Below, in pieces: positions 44,177 through 53,723 of a DNA stretch of 64,000 bases. The position numbers and the translations under genes were made by a program. Source of the stretch: Chloroflexota bacterium. Its GTDB lineage: Bacteria > Chloroflexota > Anaerolineae > Aggregatilineales > J027. The notes beneath the pieces were generated by a model. That model did not search any database and was not told the DNA's origin. It saw nothing but the letters and a program-made list of their open reading frames with translations. Where the stretch lies: assembly GCA_016234595.1 (NCBI GenBank), contig JACRBG010000034.1, forward strand, positions 32,017 through 96,016, in the 5' to 3' direction. The first letter of the stretch is position 1, and each line of letters opens with the position of its first letter.

Positions 44177-45754
44177 TTACACCTTCTTTTCCGCAACAAC
44201 CTCGCCCAGCAGACCTGTTGGACGGAAGATGATGACCAAAACGAGCAGACCAAAGGCAATCACATTTTGCCAAGAAGTGTTAAAGCCGAGTGCGGTTGGG
44301 CCAAGTGCCTCTACCAGCCCTAAGAAAAAGCCACCCACCACCGCGCCGGGAATATTACCGATACCCCCTAGAACAGCCGAGGTAAAGGCTTTAAGACCAT
44401 AGCTAAACCCAAAGAGAGGTTTGACCTGTTCACCTCGAAAACCGAGCATAACCCCGGTGGCCCCAGCCAGTGCTGCGCCAAGAACGAAGGTGATTACAAT
44501 CACGCGGTCAACGTTTGCGCCCATCAATGCCGCCGTGTTTTTATCTTCCGCGACCGCCCGCATTGCCCGTCCAAATTTGGTGCGCCGGACAATAAATATC
44601 AGTAAGCCCATCAAGCCAAGTGCCAGCAGGGTCATAACCAAGCCGACTTTACTAATCGGGACGATGCCAAAGCGCCCTAAATCAAGATCAAAAGTTACAG
44701 GATTGCTGAGGAGTCGGGGAGCGCGATAGACACGGGGAATTGGCCCAAACACCCGTAAGGCGACCTGCTGTAAGAAAATGGAAGCACCAATGGCACTGAT
44801 AAGCGGGGTCAGGCGCGGAGCATGGCGTAAGGGGCGATAAGCAATCCGCTCCAAAACAATCACTGCCAGCACCGAGGTGAGCATTCCGATAAATAGCACA
44901 AATAACAGTCCGACGATGGTAATGACGAGTTCATAAATATGGGGTGCGGTCAGCCCTAGACCCAATAATGCGCCGTATCCAACCGCTGCTCCCAATAGAA
45001 CACGGATAGGCAAACTAAGCATGGTGACACGCCAACGGGGAGCCGCTACGACATCTTCGGCAGGCGTGCGCTTACGAAAACGACCCGCAATATCTTCAAG
45101 TGGGAGGAATAGCAGCACGACGCCGAGGGGAACCAAGATGGTTGCAATCGAGGCTGCACCCGCTTCAAATGAGCGGTCACCCCCTTTAATCATATACATC
45201 AAGCCAAGCCAACCACCATATGCACCGAGCATCATGATTTCGCCATGCGCGAAGTTAATCATGAACAGGATGCCATAAACGAGGGTATAGCCTAATGCGA
45301 TAAGTGCATAAATGCCGCCGCGAATAATGCCTGTTTGAAGCAGGCCTAGCCAAATATTAATCGGCAGAGGTTCGCTGCGTACCACATGCGAAACACGACT
45401 GGCGACAATGATAAATAGGATAGCGCCAGCATAATTGGTAATAAGCTTGCTGATTGGTTCATTGCCCTCGGATTGTCTCCGAAAGTAGAGCGCAACCGCA
45501 AAAATAACTATCCCAACAATTGCATAAACGGTGAGCGCAACGCCTAGTATTCTCTCAACGTCGACGATCCAGTGGCTCGGAGGATCACCAAAAACAGTGG
45601 AGGTTTGGGCAATAACCCAGAGAATGCGTAGGATAGAAAGGATGGCGGCAAAACGAAAATAGCGCCCGGCATAGGCATCTACGTCGGCAGCCCCCATTTG
45701 CCGAAATTGCATCAATGGCGACGAGAGGTGCTGCCCCTGACTCGGTTGTGCCAT
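44177..45754 (-). CDS. livH: branched-chain amino-acid ABC transporter permease, extended
   Basis: This 525-residue LivH-type permease contains IRGGIYALIALGYTLVYGILFMINFAHGEIMMLGAY (about 140-175) and FGRAMRAVAEDKNTAALMGANVDRVI plus GAVVGGFFLGLVEALG near the C-terminus. Typical LivH proteins are ~300 residues; here there are an N-terminal block of about 130 residues with extra helices and an insertion of about 90 residues (roughly 195-285) between core helices, partly charged (EDIAGRFRKRTPAED). Its stop is 2 nt before the livM start. Confidence 0.88.
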   Translation of the reverse strand: MAQPSQGQHLSSPLMQFRQMGAADVDAYAGRYFRFAAILSILRILWVIAQTSTVFGDPPSHWIVDVERILGVALTVYAIVGIVIFAVALYFRRQSEGNEPISKLITNYAGAILFIIVASRVSHVVRSEPLPINIWLGLLQTGIIRGGIYALIALGYTLVYGILFMINFAHGEIMMLGAYGGWLGLMYMIKGGDRSFEAGAASIATILVPLGVVLLFLPLEDIAGRFRKRTPAEDVVAAPRWRVTMLSLPIRVLLGAAVGYGALLGLGLTAPHIYELVITIVGLLFVLFIGMLTSVLAVIVLERIAYRPLRHAPRLTPLISAIGASIFLQQVALRVFGPIPRVYRAPRLLSNPVTFDLDLGRFGIVPISKVGLVMTLLALGLMGLLIFIVRRTKFGRAMRAVAEDKNTAALMGANVDRVIVITFVLGAALAGATGVMLGFRGEQVKPLFGFSYGLKAFTSAVLGGIGNIPGAVVGGFFLGLVEALGPTALGFNTSWQNVIAFGLLVLVIIFRPTGLLGEVVAEKKV

Positions 45755-45812
45755 AAACTATATTCTCCAAAAAAACGCAAAATAAGTTGGTTAATCCAAA
45801 TATTAGACCCAA

Positions 45813-45842
45813 ACAGGGGCGAGTTTGCAAACCCGCCCCTGT
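45813..45842 (-). terminator. hairpin between livK and livH
   Basis: ACAGGGGCG.GTTTG pairs with CAAAC.CGCCCCTGT (45813-45842) with one mismatch, 34 nt after the livK stop on minus. A weak T-run follows. It may partly terminate or stabilise the abundant livK transcript before the permease genes. Confidence 0.65.
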
Positions 45843-45875
45843 GGATTTAGTTCAAAATATACAGTTTTTAGCTGG

Positions 45876-47609
45876 TTATTCGGCAGGCGACAAAAGCACA
45901 GCATCAATGATGTGAACCACACCATTGCCAGCGACGATATCGGTTGTCACGAGTTTGACAGTGCCGTTCAATACAACGGAATCGCCATCAACCGTAACGG
46001 TGATGGTTTGACCCGTCAGAGTGGTCAGTTCGGTTGAACCAGCCACGTCAGCGGCCAGCAAGTTGCCGGGTACGACATGATAGGAGAGCAAATTAGCCAG
46101 AATGGTGGGGTCGGCCAGCGCCTGATTCACCAAGTCGGCATTCGCAGCCATGAAGGTGTTGAAAGCGTCATCGGTGGGGGCGAAGATAGTGAAGGGGCCT
46201 GCGCCAGTTAGGGCGGCGCTTACATCCGCACCAGCCATTGGGAAGACGCTTGCCAAGGTGGTCAAGTTGGGTTGCGCGGCAATCGCATCAACGACCGTCG
46301 CATAGTCCCCACCCATTGAGGTTTCTTCGCCACCAGCGGCTTCAGCACCATATTGCAGGTCGGCAGGTACTTCGACAGCCGTCCAAGCGCCATCTTCAAC
46401 CAAATTCATGCTGATGAGACCAGCACCGCATTCCCCAGTGGCGGGATCGCAGGTGAGTGTACCGGTCAGGCCTGCATAGTCTTTGGTGTTGCGAATGGCG
46501 GTGATAAGCTCTTCACGATTAATAACGAGGTTGCCATCAGCATCAACGGTAGCAACTGCATCAATCGCGTTCATGATGATGCTTGCGGCATCATAGGCGT
46601 GAGCATGATAGGGGCCAAGTTCATCAGGTGAAACACCAAATTCGGCTTCGTAACGGGTTGTAAAGGCGTCCAAAGCTTCGGCATTCGCAAAGCTGGAGGT
46701 GTCTACGAATGAGGCATAGCTACCATTGGCGGCTTCGCCAGCGGCGTCAATGTAACCTTGTGTGAAAGTGCCATCATCAGACATGAAGGCGGTGTCGGCC
46801 AAACCGACTTCCTTCATTTGCGAAACTAGCAGGGCAGCCTGTGATTCATAACCACCAAAGAACACTGCACCGGGGGCTTCAGCAGCCAGCGGGGTCAGCA
46901 CTGCGCGATAGTCTTGTTCGTCAGGATTGATGACGAGCAGTTCGCCACCATTGGCAACTGTACCACCGAGTTCGGTGAATGCAGCGGCGACTGTTTCCGC
47001 GAGACCCTTGCCATAGTCACTGTTGTCGTGAACGACAGCTAGAGTCGTAATACCCAGAACGGTGTAGATGTAACGAGCGTCAACCGTGCCTTGAGCAGCG
47101 TCGGAGAAAGCAACACGATTGAAAGTGTCATAGCCTTTTTCAGGCAGGAAGGCAGCAGTGGAGGAAGGCGATACGCTTGGAATACGGGCCTGTACATAGA
47201 CATCAATGGCCGCGCTAGTCGCACCGGAGCAAACGTGACCAACAACAGCGGCGATTTGCGGGTCAGAAGCGAATAGGTTCGCCACGTTCGTCGCATCTTC
47301 ACCAGAGCAACGGTCATCTTGCACGTCTAGTTCAACTTGGAAGCCTTGAATACCGCCAGCTTCGTTACGTTCCAGCACCGCGATACGTCCGCCATTGGCA
47401 ATGTCTTGGCCGGGTTGCGGAATAACATTCGAGAGGTCGGTCGCCAAACCGATTTTGATGGGTTCGCCCGCCGGAACAACTACCTGAGTAGCGTCAGATT
47501 GGAACTGGGCAGATTTGCCTGTATTGCTGAAATTGGCGTATGCAGGGGTGACCATGACCAGTAAAGCCAGCATTACAGCTACAAAACGGAAACGCTTAGA
47601 AGAAACCAT
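45876..47609 (-). CDS. livK: branched-chain amino-acid-binding protein fused to a FAS1 (fasciclin) domain
   Basis: This 577-residue exported protein has a signal peptide (about 1-25, hydrophobic VAVMLALLVMV, likely cut after AYA), a periplasmic-binding type 1 domain (about 45-420, IKIGLATDLSN, ALLVSQMKEVGL) and a C-terminal FAS1 domain (about 440-575, FTIFAPTDDAFNTF, LLSYHVVPGNL, GNGVVHIIDAVLL). The binding domain should capture branched-chain amino acids or similar and deliver them to LivHM. The FAS1 domain is an adhesion-type fold and may tether the protein to the envelope or matrix. It heads the operon. Confidence 0.92.
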   Translation of the reverse strand: MVSSKRFRFVAVMLALLVMVTPAYANFSNTGKSAQFQSDATQVVVPAGEPIKIGLATDLSNVIPQPGQDIANGGRIAVLERNEAGGIQGFQVELDVQDDRCSGEDATNVANLFASDPQIAAVVGHVCSGATSAAIDVYVQARIPSVSPSSTAAFLPEKGYDTFNRVAFSDAAQGTVDARYIYTVLGITTLAVVHDNSDYGKGLAETVAAAFTELGGTVANGGELLVINPDEQDYRAVLTPLAAEAPGAVFFGGYESQAALLVSQMKEVGLADTAFMSDDGTFTQGYIDAAGEAANGSYASFVDTSSFANAEALDAFTTRYEAEFGVSPDELGPYHAHAYDAASIIMNAIDAVATVDADGNLVINREELITAIRNTKDYAGLTGTLTCDPATGECGAGLISMNLVEDGAWTAVEVPADLQYGAEAAGGEETSMGGDYATVVDAIAAQPNLTTLASVFPMAGADVSAALTGAGPFTIFAPTDDAFNTFMAANADLVNQALADPTILANLLSYHVVPGNLLAADVAGSTELTTLTGQTITVTVDGDSVVLNGTVKLVTTDIVAGNGVVHIIDAVLLSPAE

Positions 47610-47727
47610 AGTTTTAAATTACCTCCACGTACAGAACGCTTAAGGTTTATCTTAATAGGATACGGCGCTTTGGCGAAGAACGTAAAAAATGCCAGAGCAT
47701 GGCGATATTATCCAGATGGCCGAAATT

Positions 47728-47757
47728 TTGTCAAACATTCTTGCCGAATTCTTATAT
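47728..47757 (+). promoter_or_regulatory. candidate promoter for the G1P dehydrogenase-like gene
   Basis: TTGTCA (47728-47733) and TTATAT (47752-47757) are separated by 18 nt, about 120 nt before the start at 47879. The match is moderate. The 269-nt region 47610-47878 should also contain the liv promoter on minus, which I cannot place. Confidence 0.4.
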
Positions 47758-47878
47758 GCTAGAGCGGTTTTGGGAAAAAGGGAGATTTTGTTTGCCAAAA
47801 TGCCACTATCGGCTTTAAACTTAAGGGCGCTGATAAAAATCCGTGTCTTATTTGTCTATTTATTTGGAGAACCGCCCC

Positions 47879-48976
47879 ATGTCCACCGTTTGGCCCTTAC
47901 CTAAAGTGACCTATACCCCCCTCAATATGACCACTGAAACCCGCCCAGTGGCTTTATTAACTTCTGAAACGGCTTGGACAAATTTTGGTAATGTACTAAA
48001 TCTGCCCCTCGTGGTTCAAGCTGAACCTGCAAGCGAGGATCGTGACTTGTTGGATTATCTGGCAGATCATTTGCCCAGCCAAACCGAAGTCATTTATGTT
48101 TTAGGAAATGGGATTCCTCTAACCGCGGGCAAGATAGTGGCAAACAAGAACAAATTGCCCTTGGTGATTATTCCTACTGCGATTAGCAGCGATGAAATCT
48201 TTGAGCCGCATGTGACACTGCCTGCCGAAGGGTTGATGCATCGGCTTGAGGTTGGGCCAGCGACCGAGGTCATTATTGACTGGAGTGTTATTGAGGCCGC
48301 CGCCCCTTATGAACGTGCTTCGGGTATTGTTGACCTGTTAGCAATTGTGACGGCATTGTTGGATTGGCGCTATGCTGCCAAAACCAACCGCAATACACCC
48401 GAACAGCAATTTTCTCAATGGGGTGCCGGGGTTGCCGCTGGATTGGCGACTCAGGCCATTAAGAGCGCTAAAGATATTGGCGAAGGCAAAATTGAGGCCC
48501 TGCGGACATTGGTGGATTTGCTGATGATGTCGGTTCAGCTTGCCAACCAACTGGGCCATGATCGGCACGAAGAAGGTACAGAGCATTACCTTGCGTTTTC
48601 GATGGGAAATCAAGGGGCGAAATTTAACCATGCTGAGGCGGTCGGGCCGGGGATTTTGTTCACATCGGCGTTACACGGACAAGACCCCTCGGCGTTACGA
48701 GAGGCCTTGCAAACCAGCGGGGTACGTCTTGACCAGTTACGGGCTGGTGATGTGCGTTTGGCAATTAACGATTTACCAAATTTCTGCACAACCAACAATC
48801 TGCCCTATGGCATCGGGCATGAAATTGACCCATTCTCCGATCAAGTCACGAAAGCACTAGAAAAAGCGGGATTGGTCGAGCCTGTTGCAACAACATGGCA
48901 AGCCGCCCCCACCATTATCGAACCATCTATCCCGACTGCCGATACTAACCCGCTGACGCCACCAGCAATGGGCTAA
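47879..48976 (+). CDS. iron-containing/G1P-dehydrogenase-like protein
   Basis: This 365-residue protein resembles the glycerol-1-phosphate dehydrogenase / iron-alcohol-dehydrogenase fold. Seen are VIYVLGNGIPLTAGKIVA (nucleotide loop, usual GGG reduced to GNG), LVIIPTAISSDEIFEP, GIVDLLAIVTALLDW with the metal-binding Asp, and two His-containing segments, GTEHYLAFSMG and NHAEAVGPGILF. G1P dehydrogenases reduce DHAP to sn-glycerol-1-phosphate; bacterial AraM is a known homologue. The altered loop could change cofactor use. ATG 47879 with GGAGA 9 nt upstream is preferred to a GTG at 47843. Confidence 0.65.
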   Translation: MSTVWPLPKVTYTPLNMTTETRPVALLTSETAWTNFGNVLNLPLVVQAEPASEDRDLLDYLADHLPSQTEVIYVLGNGIPLTAGKIVANKNKLPLVIIPTAISSDEIFEPHVTLPAEGLMHRLEVGPATEVIIDWSVIEAAAPYERASGIVDLLAIVTALLDWRYAAKTNRNTPEQQFSQWGAGVAAGLATQAIKSAKDIGEGKIEALRTLVDLLMMSVQLANQLGHDRHEEGTEHYLAFSMGNQGAKFNHAEAVGPGILFTSALHGQDPSALREALQTSGVRLDQLRAGDVRLAINDLPNFCTTNNLPYGIGHEIDPFSDQVTKALEKAGLVEPVATTWQAAPTIIEPSIPTADTNPLTPPAMG

Positions 48977-48977
48977 T

Positions 48978-50009
48978 TTAACGCCGCCCCCGCCCGATAT
49001 TAAGGGCATCCACCAACATGCCGTAAGCAGTGGTGGTGGGGCTGCTATTGCCTTCAATAAGTGTAATCATAGGTAGGACATCGGTTTCAAAAGTCACTGC
49101 TGAGGCTGTTTGTGTGATATTTGCCAGCGGGTCGGTTAAGGGCAATGGGATGGGTCGCACAGAGGCTTTGACCTGATTGCCTTCTCGTACCGCTTCGCAG
49201 ACCAACTTAATCCGCTTGCCTGATTTCACTGCAATTTGAGCATCCTGTACAGTCACATTACGAATGCCCATGCGATCTACATCAACGGGCCGTATATCAG
49301 CCCCCATCACTACATTCGCCAATATCGTGATCTTGACCGCTGCATCCCACCCATCAATATCATTACTAGGGTCGGTTTCGGCAAGGCCCACCCGCTGCAT
49401 TTCGGCAACGGCTTCTTCAAAGGATGTGCCCTCTTCCAAACGGGTTAGCACTGAATTGGTGGTGCTGTTCAAAATGCCCCGCACTCGTTTGGTCGCTAGC
49501 CCCAACATGCCTTCGCGTGCAATCGAATGGAGAGGCATCCCATCCATAACGGTGCTTTCGAAAAAGAAACCCAGTCTGTTGGATTCAGCCAATGCTTTCA
49601 ATTCCCGATAGGCATACGCCACTGGGCCTTTGTTGGCAGTGACGACGTGTTTGCCCGCATTCAAGGCCGCCCGTACATAGTCGAGGGCGGGTTGTCCGGT
49701 GCGTGGATCAAGCCATGTCGCTTCCAAAATAATGTCAGCAGGGACTTGCTGGATAAAGGCAAAGGTGTCTGCGACTGGTTCGCCCACATGCAACGAATTT
49801 AGCGACTGGCCCGACTTCACCAATTGCAACGCCGCCGTTAAATCAATACCTGCCGGATTGATAGCAAGCCCCTTACTATTGGTGGCAATGCCCACCACCT
49901 TGATTTCGGTATCCAGCGTTTGTTTTAGATATTCTTGTTTGAGGAGTAGCAACTCTGCAAAGGCTTTTAGTACATTTCCAAAGCCGAGAAGGGCGATTTT
50001 ATGTTCCAC
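48978..50009 (-). CDS. hom: homoserine dehydrogenase
   Basis: This 343-residue enzyme reduces aspartate semialdehyde to homoserine for threonine and methionine synthesis. LLGFGNVLKAF is the nucleotide-binding start, VTANKGPVA holds the substrate-region Lys, and GLAETDPSNDIDGWDAAVK is the family catalytic signature. No ACT domain is present, so feedback control differs from longer enzymes. It lies 11 nt after lipA on minus in the AsnRS-led run. Confidence 0.92.
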   Translation of the reverse strand: MEHKIALLGFGNVLKAFAELLLLKQEYLKQTLDTEIKVVGIATNSKGLAINPAGIDLTAALQLVKSGQSLNSLHVGEPVADTFAFIQQVPADIILEATWLDPRTGQPALDYVRAALNAGKHVVTANKGPVAYAYRELKALAESNRLGFFFESTVMDGMPLHSIAREGMLGLATKRVRGILNSTTNSVLTRLEEGTSFEEAVAEMQRVGLAETDPSNDIDGWDAAVKITILANVVMGADIRPVDVDRMGIRNVTVQDAQIAVKSGKRIKLVCEAVREGNQVKASVRPIPLPLTDPLANITQTASAVTFETDVLPMITLIEGNSSPTTTAYGMLVDALNIGRGRR

Positions 50010-50020
50010 GAATCAGTATC

Positions 50021-51016
50021 CTATTGGGCGCTACGGATTTGAATGAAATTCAGCTTCGATAGTTCTCGTACCTGCTGGTCGGCGTGATAGCTGCTTCGTA
50101 CCAATGGGCCAGATTCGACCCACTTGAAGCCTAGTTCGAGGCCGATACGCTTAAGTTCATCAAACTCGGCAGGTTCATAATAGCGCTCAATCGGCAAGTG
50201 CAGGCGACTGGGTTGCAAATACTGACCCAGTGTCAAAATATCTACCTTCAACTCGGCTAGATCACGTATCACCTCGACCACTTCATCAAAAGTTTCGCCT
50301 AACCCCAACATAATGCCCGTTTTCGTCAAAACGAGGGAATCCATCGCCTTGGCGTTGCGTAGCGTGGTCAAAGCCCATTCATATTTATCTTGGGGCTGCA
50401 CTTTCTTGAAGAGGCGCGGCACGGTTTCGACGTTGTGGTTCAAAATTTCGGGTTGGGCTTCCATCACGATGCTCAAGGCTTCTTGATTGCCTTTGAAGTC
50501 GGGAATGAGGACTTCGATGCTGCAACCGGGCTGTAATTGACGGATACGGCGAATTACCATCGCAAAAATCGGCGCGCCACCATCAGCCCGTTCATCCCGG
50601 TTGACGCTGGTGATGACCACATGCCGTAAGTTCATTTGTTTGACGGCTTGGGCCACGCGCATTGGCTCCATCCAGTCCATGTCTTGGGGCATCCCGGTTT
50701 TAATATCGCAAAAACCGCAGGAACGGGTGCATGTATCACCAAGCATCAAAAAGGTCGCTGTGCCGCTACCCCAACATTCACCCAAATTGGGGCACATGGC
50801 CTCTTCACAGACGGTATGTAGGGTTTTGCTCCGCATCTGTTGCTTAACAAATTCATAGGTTTCGCCACCGGGGGCACGCACCTTGATCCATGCGGGACGT
50901 CGCTCGGCAACAACCCCATCAGGGTTATGACGTTTGCTGCCCCGCACGCCATGACGCGGGTTTTCTGATGAATCACTCAGAACGGGTATATCTTGTGGAT
51001 TAATCACGTCCGCCAC
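50021..51016 (-). CDS. lipA: lipoyl synthase
   Basis: This 331-residue radical-SAM enzyme inserts two sulfurs into octanoyl groups to make lipoyl cofactors. The auxiliary cluster motif is CEEAMCPNLGEC and the SAM cluster motif is CTRSCGFC; the C-terminal RSSYHAD segment is the third LipA signature. Length is normal. It sits 50 nt after the GNAT gene and 11 nt before hom. Lipoate supports 2-oxoacid dehydrogenases and glycine cleavage. The partner LipB is not in the window. Confidence 0.95.
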   Translation of the reverse strand: MADVINPQDIPVLSDSSENPRHGVRGSKRHNPDGVVAERRPAWIKVRAPGGETYEFVKQQMRSKTLHTVCEEAMCPNLGECWGSGTATFLMLGDTCTRSCGFCDIKTGMPQDMDWMEPMRVAQAVKQMNLRHVVITSVNRDERADGGAPIFAMVIRRIRQLQPGCSIEVLIPDFKGNQEALSIVMEAQPEILNHNVETVPRLFKKVQPQDKYEWALTTLRNAKAMDSLVLTKTGIMLGLGETFDEVVEVIRDLAELKVDILTLGQYLQPSRLHLPIERYYEPAEFDELKRIGLELGFKWVESGPLVRSSYHADQQVRELSKLNFIQIRSAQ

Positions 51017-51066
51017 CTTGCACTTCCTTAGTTAGCACTGCGATTGACAATCAATATTATACCCTG

Positions 51067-51774
51067 TTAAAAAACAGCGTCGGCGTAAACTTGGCGTGAC
51101 CCTGTATCTACAAAGCCCAGCCCCTCAGCCAATTCGCGGGAAGGGTCATTACGGGTTTCAACTAAGTACAAAGGCAGGCGGCCCTCGCGTAATATTTGTT
51201 CAATCAGCGCCGCTACCACGCTTTTACCATAACCCCGTTCACGAGCCGCCGGATCTGTATTGACATAGATTTCGGCAAAACCGGGGCTTTGCCAATTAAC
51301 CCCCGCCACCGAGACGACTTGCCCATTCCCGGCCACAATCTCCGAGCGGGGAGTGCCATTGGCGGCCTTTTTGCGCTGGACAAGGACATTCATGATTGGA
51401 TTAAAACGGGTCACATCCAAACGGTAGATGCTAAAAATTTTCTGGTTGTCGAGTTTTAGACTGTCTCCCACAATCGGGAGCTGATTGATATTGACGAAAA
51501 AAATGTAGGGACGTCCCGGCATCAGGGCCTGTTGTAATAACTCGTGGGCCACCTCAGGCGTTTTACAGCGCATGGTGACAAGAGGGCGAAATAAATCTTG
51601 CCCTGTTTGAAATCGCCCTACAAAGCCTTGGGCTGCCCCTGAGCTATTGACCGAGGTAAAAAGCGCCGAACGGGCTGGATCGTGAAACAGCGCATAATAG
51701 GCCGTTGGCGCATCGGTAGGGTTGGCGTCGTCCACTAATTGACGGACGTGCTGGCGTTGAATGCTTAGGGACAT
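51067..51774 (-). CDS. GNAT family N-acetyltransferase
   Basis: This 235-residue protein has a C-terminal GNAT domain (about 125-230) with the acetyl-CoA loop RERGYGKSVVAALIEQIL and end LVETRNDPSRELAEGLGF. The N-terminal half is less conserved and may be a second, degenerate GNAT fold. The acetyl acceptor is unknown. It starts 13 nt after asnS and is probably cotranscribed with it. Confidence 0.8.
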   Translation of the reverse strand: MSLSIQRQHVRQLVDDANPTDAPTAYYALFHDPARSALFTSVNSSGAAQGFVGRFQTGQDLFRPLVTMRCKTPEVAHELLQQALMPGRPYIFFVNINQLPIVGDSLKLDNQKIFSIYRLDVTRFNPIMNVLVQRKKAANGTPRSEIVAGNGQVVSVAGVNWQSPGFAEIYVNTDPAARERGYGKSVVAALIEQILREGRLPLYLVETRNDPSRELAEGLGFVDTGSRQVYADAVF

Positions 51775-51787
51775 TGTGTCTATGCAA

Positions 51788-53119
51788 CTATGGATTCAAG
51801 CGGTGCAGCAAACGCGCATAGGGAATCGTTTCGCGGATGTGTGGCAGACCACAAATCCATGCGACGGTACGTTCTACCCCCAAGCCAAATCCCGCGTGTG
51901 GTACACTCCCATAACGGCGCAAATCCAGATACCAGCGATAATTTTCAGGGTTAATGCCAATTTCTTTGACTCGTTCGGTCAGCAGGGCATTGTCATAAAT
52001 GCGTTCACTGCCACCCGTGATTTCACCATAACCTTCGGGAGCTAATAGGTCAACACTGCGGCAGACTTCACGGCGACCCGCGACGGGTTGCATATAAAAA
52101 GCTTTGACAGCAGTCGGGTAGTGATAGACAAACACCGGACGGTCAAAACGTTCAGCGATGGCGGTCTCATGTGGACTACCAAAATCCGTGCCCCAATCCA
52201 TGTGTAGCAGTTGTTTTTGTTCAGGGTCGTTGGTCTCCGCTTCCAATTGTTTTAGCATTTCGACAGCATCGTCATAGGCGATACGCGGGAAGGGTGCTTT
52301 GACATTCTGCAATTTGGTCGTGTCGCGCTCAATCAGGGCCAGTTCCAATTTGCGGGCTTCGAGGACGGTCTGCACAATATAGCTGACAAATTCCTCTTCC
52401 ATCGCCATCAAATCTTCTAGCGAGAAATAGGCCATTTCCGGCTCGACCATCCAAAATTCAATCAAATGGCGGCGGGTCTTGGATTTTTCGGCGCGGAAAG
52501 TCGGCCCAAACGCATAGACCTTGCCAAACGACATCATATTGGCTTCGTTATAGAGTTGGCCGGTTTGGGCGAGATAGGCTGGGACACCAAAATAGTCCAA
52601 TTCAAATAAATCGGTGGAGTTTTCGCCCGCATTGCTAGACAAAATGGGTGTATCTACCAATGTGTACCCATGATTGTCCAGCCAATCTCGAATGGCTTTG
52701 ATGATAGTGGCACGGATACGCAAAATAGCCCATTGGCGGGAGGAACGTACCCACAAGTGGCGGTTGTCCATTAAGAATTCGACACCATGTTCTTTGGGGG
52801 TAATGGGATATTCTTCGGCCATCTGGACGATTTCGATATTTTTGATGCCGATTTCGTATCCGCCGGGGAAACCGGGGGCACGCTCATCTTTGCGGACGAC
52901 CCCTGTCACAATGAGCGATGACTCTTGGGGAATCCGCTTGGCGATGTCGAACACTTCTTCCGACAAATCTTGCTGGAAAGCTACACATTGAACTAGCCCA
53001 CTGCCATCGCGTACTTTAAGAAACAGCAGTTTGCCTTTGCCCGTTTTGTTATACAGCCAGCCCTTAAGGGTCACTTCCTGCCCTTCATAACCGGCGATGT
53101 TTTCAATTAGAACAGTCAC
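51788..53119 (-). CDS. asnS: asparaginyl-tRNA synthetase
   Basis: This 443-residue class IIb synthetase charges tRNA-Asn. It has an OB-fold anticodon-binding domain (about 5-100, [24 protein letters not shown]) and class II motifs: motif 2 [21 protein letters not shown] and motif 3 [15 protein letters not shown]. The GTG at 53119 is preferred; the longer frame to 53185 would start inside a near-consensus promoter. AspRS is less likely because motif and domain order match AsnRS. The enzyme implies direct Asn-tRNA formation. Confidence 0.92.
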   Translation of the reverse strand: MTVLIENIAGYEGQEVTLKGWLYNKTGKGKLLFLKVRDGSGLVQCVAFQQDLSEEVFDIAKRIPQESSLIVTGVVRKDERAPGFPGGYEIGIKNIEIVQMAEEYPITPKEHGVEFLMDNRHLWVRSSRQWAILRIRATIIKAIRDWLDNHGYTLVDTPILSSNAGENSTDLFELDYFGVPAYLAQTGQLYNEANMMSFGKVYAFGPTFRAEKSKTRRHLIEFWMVEPEMAYFSLEDLMAMEEEFVSYIVQTVLEARKLELALIERDTTKLQNVKAPFPRIAYDDAVEMLKQLEAETNDPEQKQLLHMDWGTDFGSPHETAIAERFDRPVFVYHYPTAVKAFYMQPVAGRREVCRSVDLLAPEGYGEITGGSERIYDNALLTERVKEIGINPENYRWYLDLRRYGSVPHAGFGLGVERTVAWICGLPHIRETIPYARLLHRLNP

Positions 53120-53156
53120 GTCAAAAAATCCTTTGTAGACTGGGTAAATGATGGGT

Positions 53157-53185
53157 ATTCTAGCTTTCCGCTGTAAGAGGGTCAA
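53157..53185 (-). promoter_or_regulatory. near-consensus sigma70 promoter of asnS
   Basis: On minus, TTGACC (53185-53180) and TAGAAT (53162-53157) are separated by exactly 17 nt, 37 nt before the asnS GTG. This is one of the best promoters seen here; it overlaps the end of the methyltransferase gene. Confidence 0.75.
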
Positions 53186-53186
53186 G

Positions 53187-53717
53187 TTACCAACTGGCTG
53201 CTGCGTAAATCTCGTGTAGAAATCGGCTTGGATAGGTCGCTAGCAACCGGGTATTTTCAAGGCCCATCTGCTTTGCCATTTTTACCCATGTGGGATAAGC
53301 GAAGGGATGGGGCACCCATGTATTGCCGGAATCCGTGTTGTATTCAACGACAAGAATACGCCCATCTGGTTTCATATATGCCTTGATTTGTTGTAACACC
53401 GCGCCTTTGTGGCGGTCATTTACAAAATGTAATGAATTTGCCATGACTATTCCATCAAGTAGAGGCAACTCAAGCGTCTCGGTGAAATCAGCTTTTAGAT
53501 AATACAGCGTATTTTCGGGAAAAAGCCGTTGCATCGTTTTAGCTTGTTCTTGGAGCGCCCCTCGGTCTTTATCCACCGAATAGATTTCCCCTGTTGGGCC
53601 AATCAATTCGGCCAGTGCAAGGGTAAATGCGCCTGTGCCCGAACCTAAATCGGCCCAGATGCCGCCTAGTGTTGGAACACCGTTTCTCAACAAATCCAGA
53701 TGGTTTTGATGATTCAT
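53187..53717 (-). CDS. class I SAM-dependent methyltransferase
   Basis: This 176-residue protein has the Rossmann methyltransferase core: motif [18 protein letters not shown], an acidic SVDKD ribose contact after strand 2 and VMANSLHFV before strand 4. The C-terminal strands are present but short. It probably methylates a small molecule or lipid; the substrate cannot be inferred. It follows the CDGSH protein gene by 6 nt and precedes the asnS promoter. Confidence 0.85.
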   Translation of the reverse strand: MNHQNHLDLLRNGVPTLGGIWADLGSGTGAFTLALAELIGPTGEIYSVDKDRGALQEQAKTMQRLFPENTLYYLKADFTETLELPLLDGIVMANSLHFVNDRHKGAVLQQIKAYMKPDGRILVVEYNTDSGNTWVPHPFAYPTWVKMAKQMGLENTRLLATYPSRFLHEIYAAASW

Positions 53718-53723
53718 TCCGTA

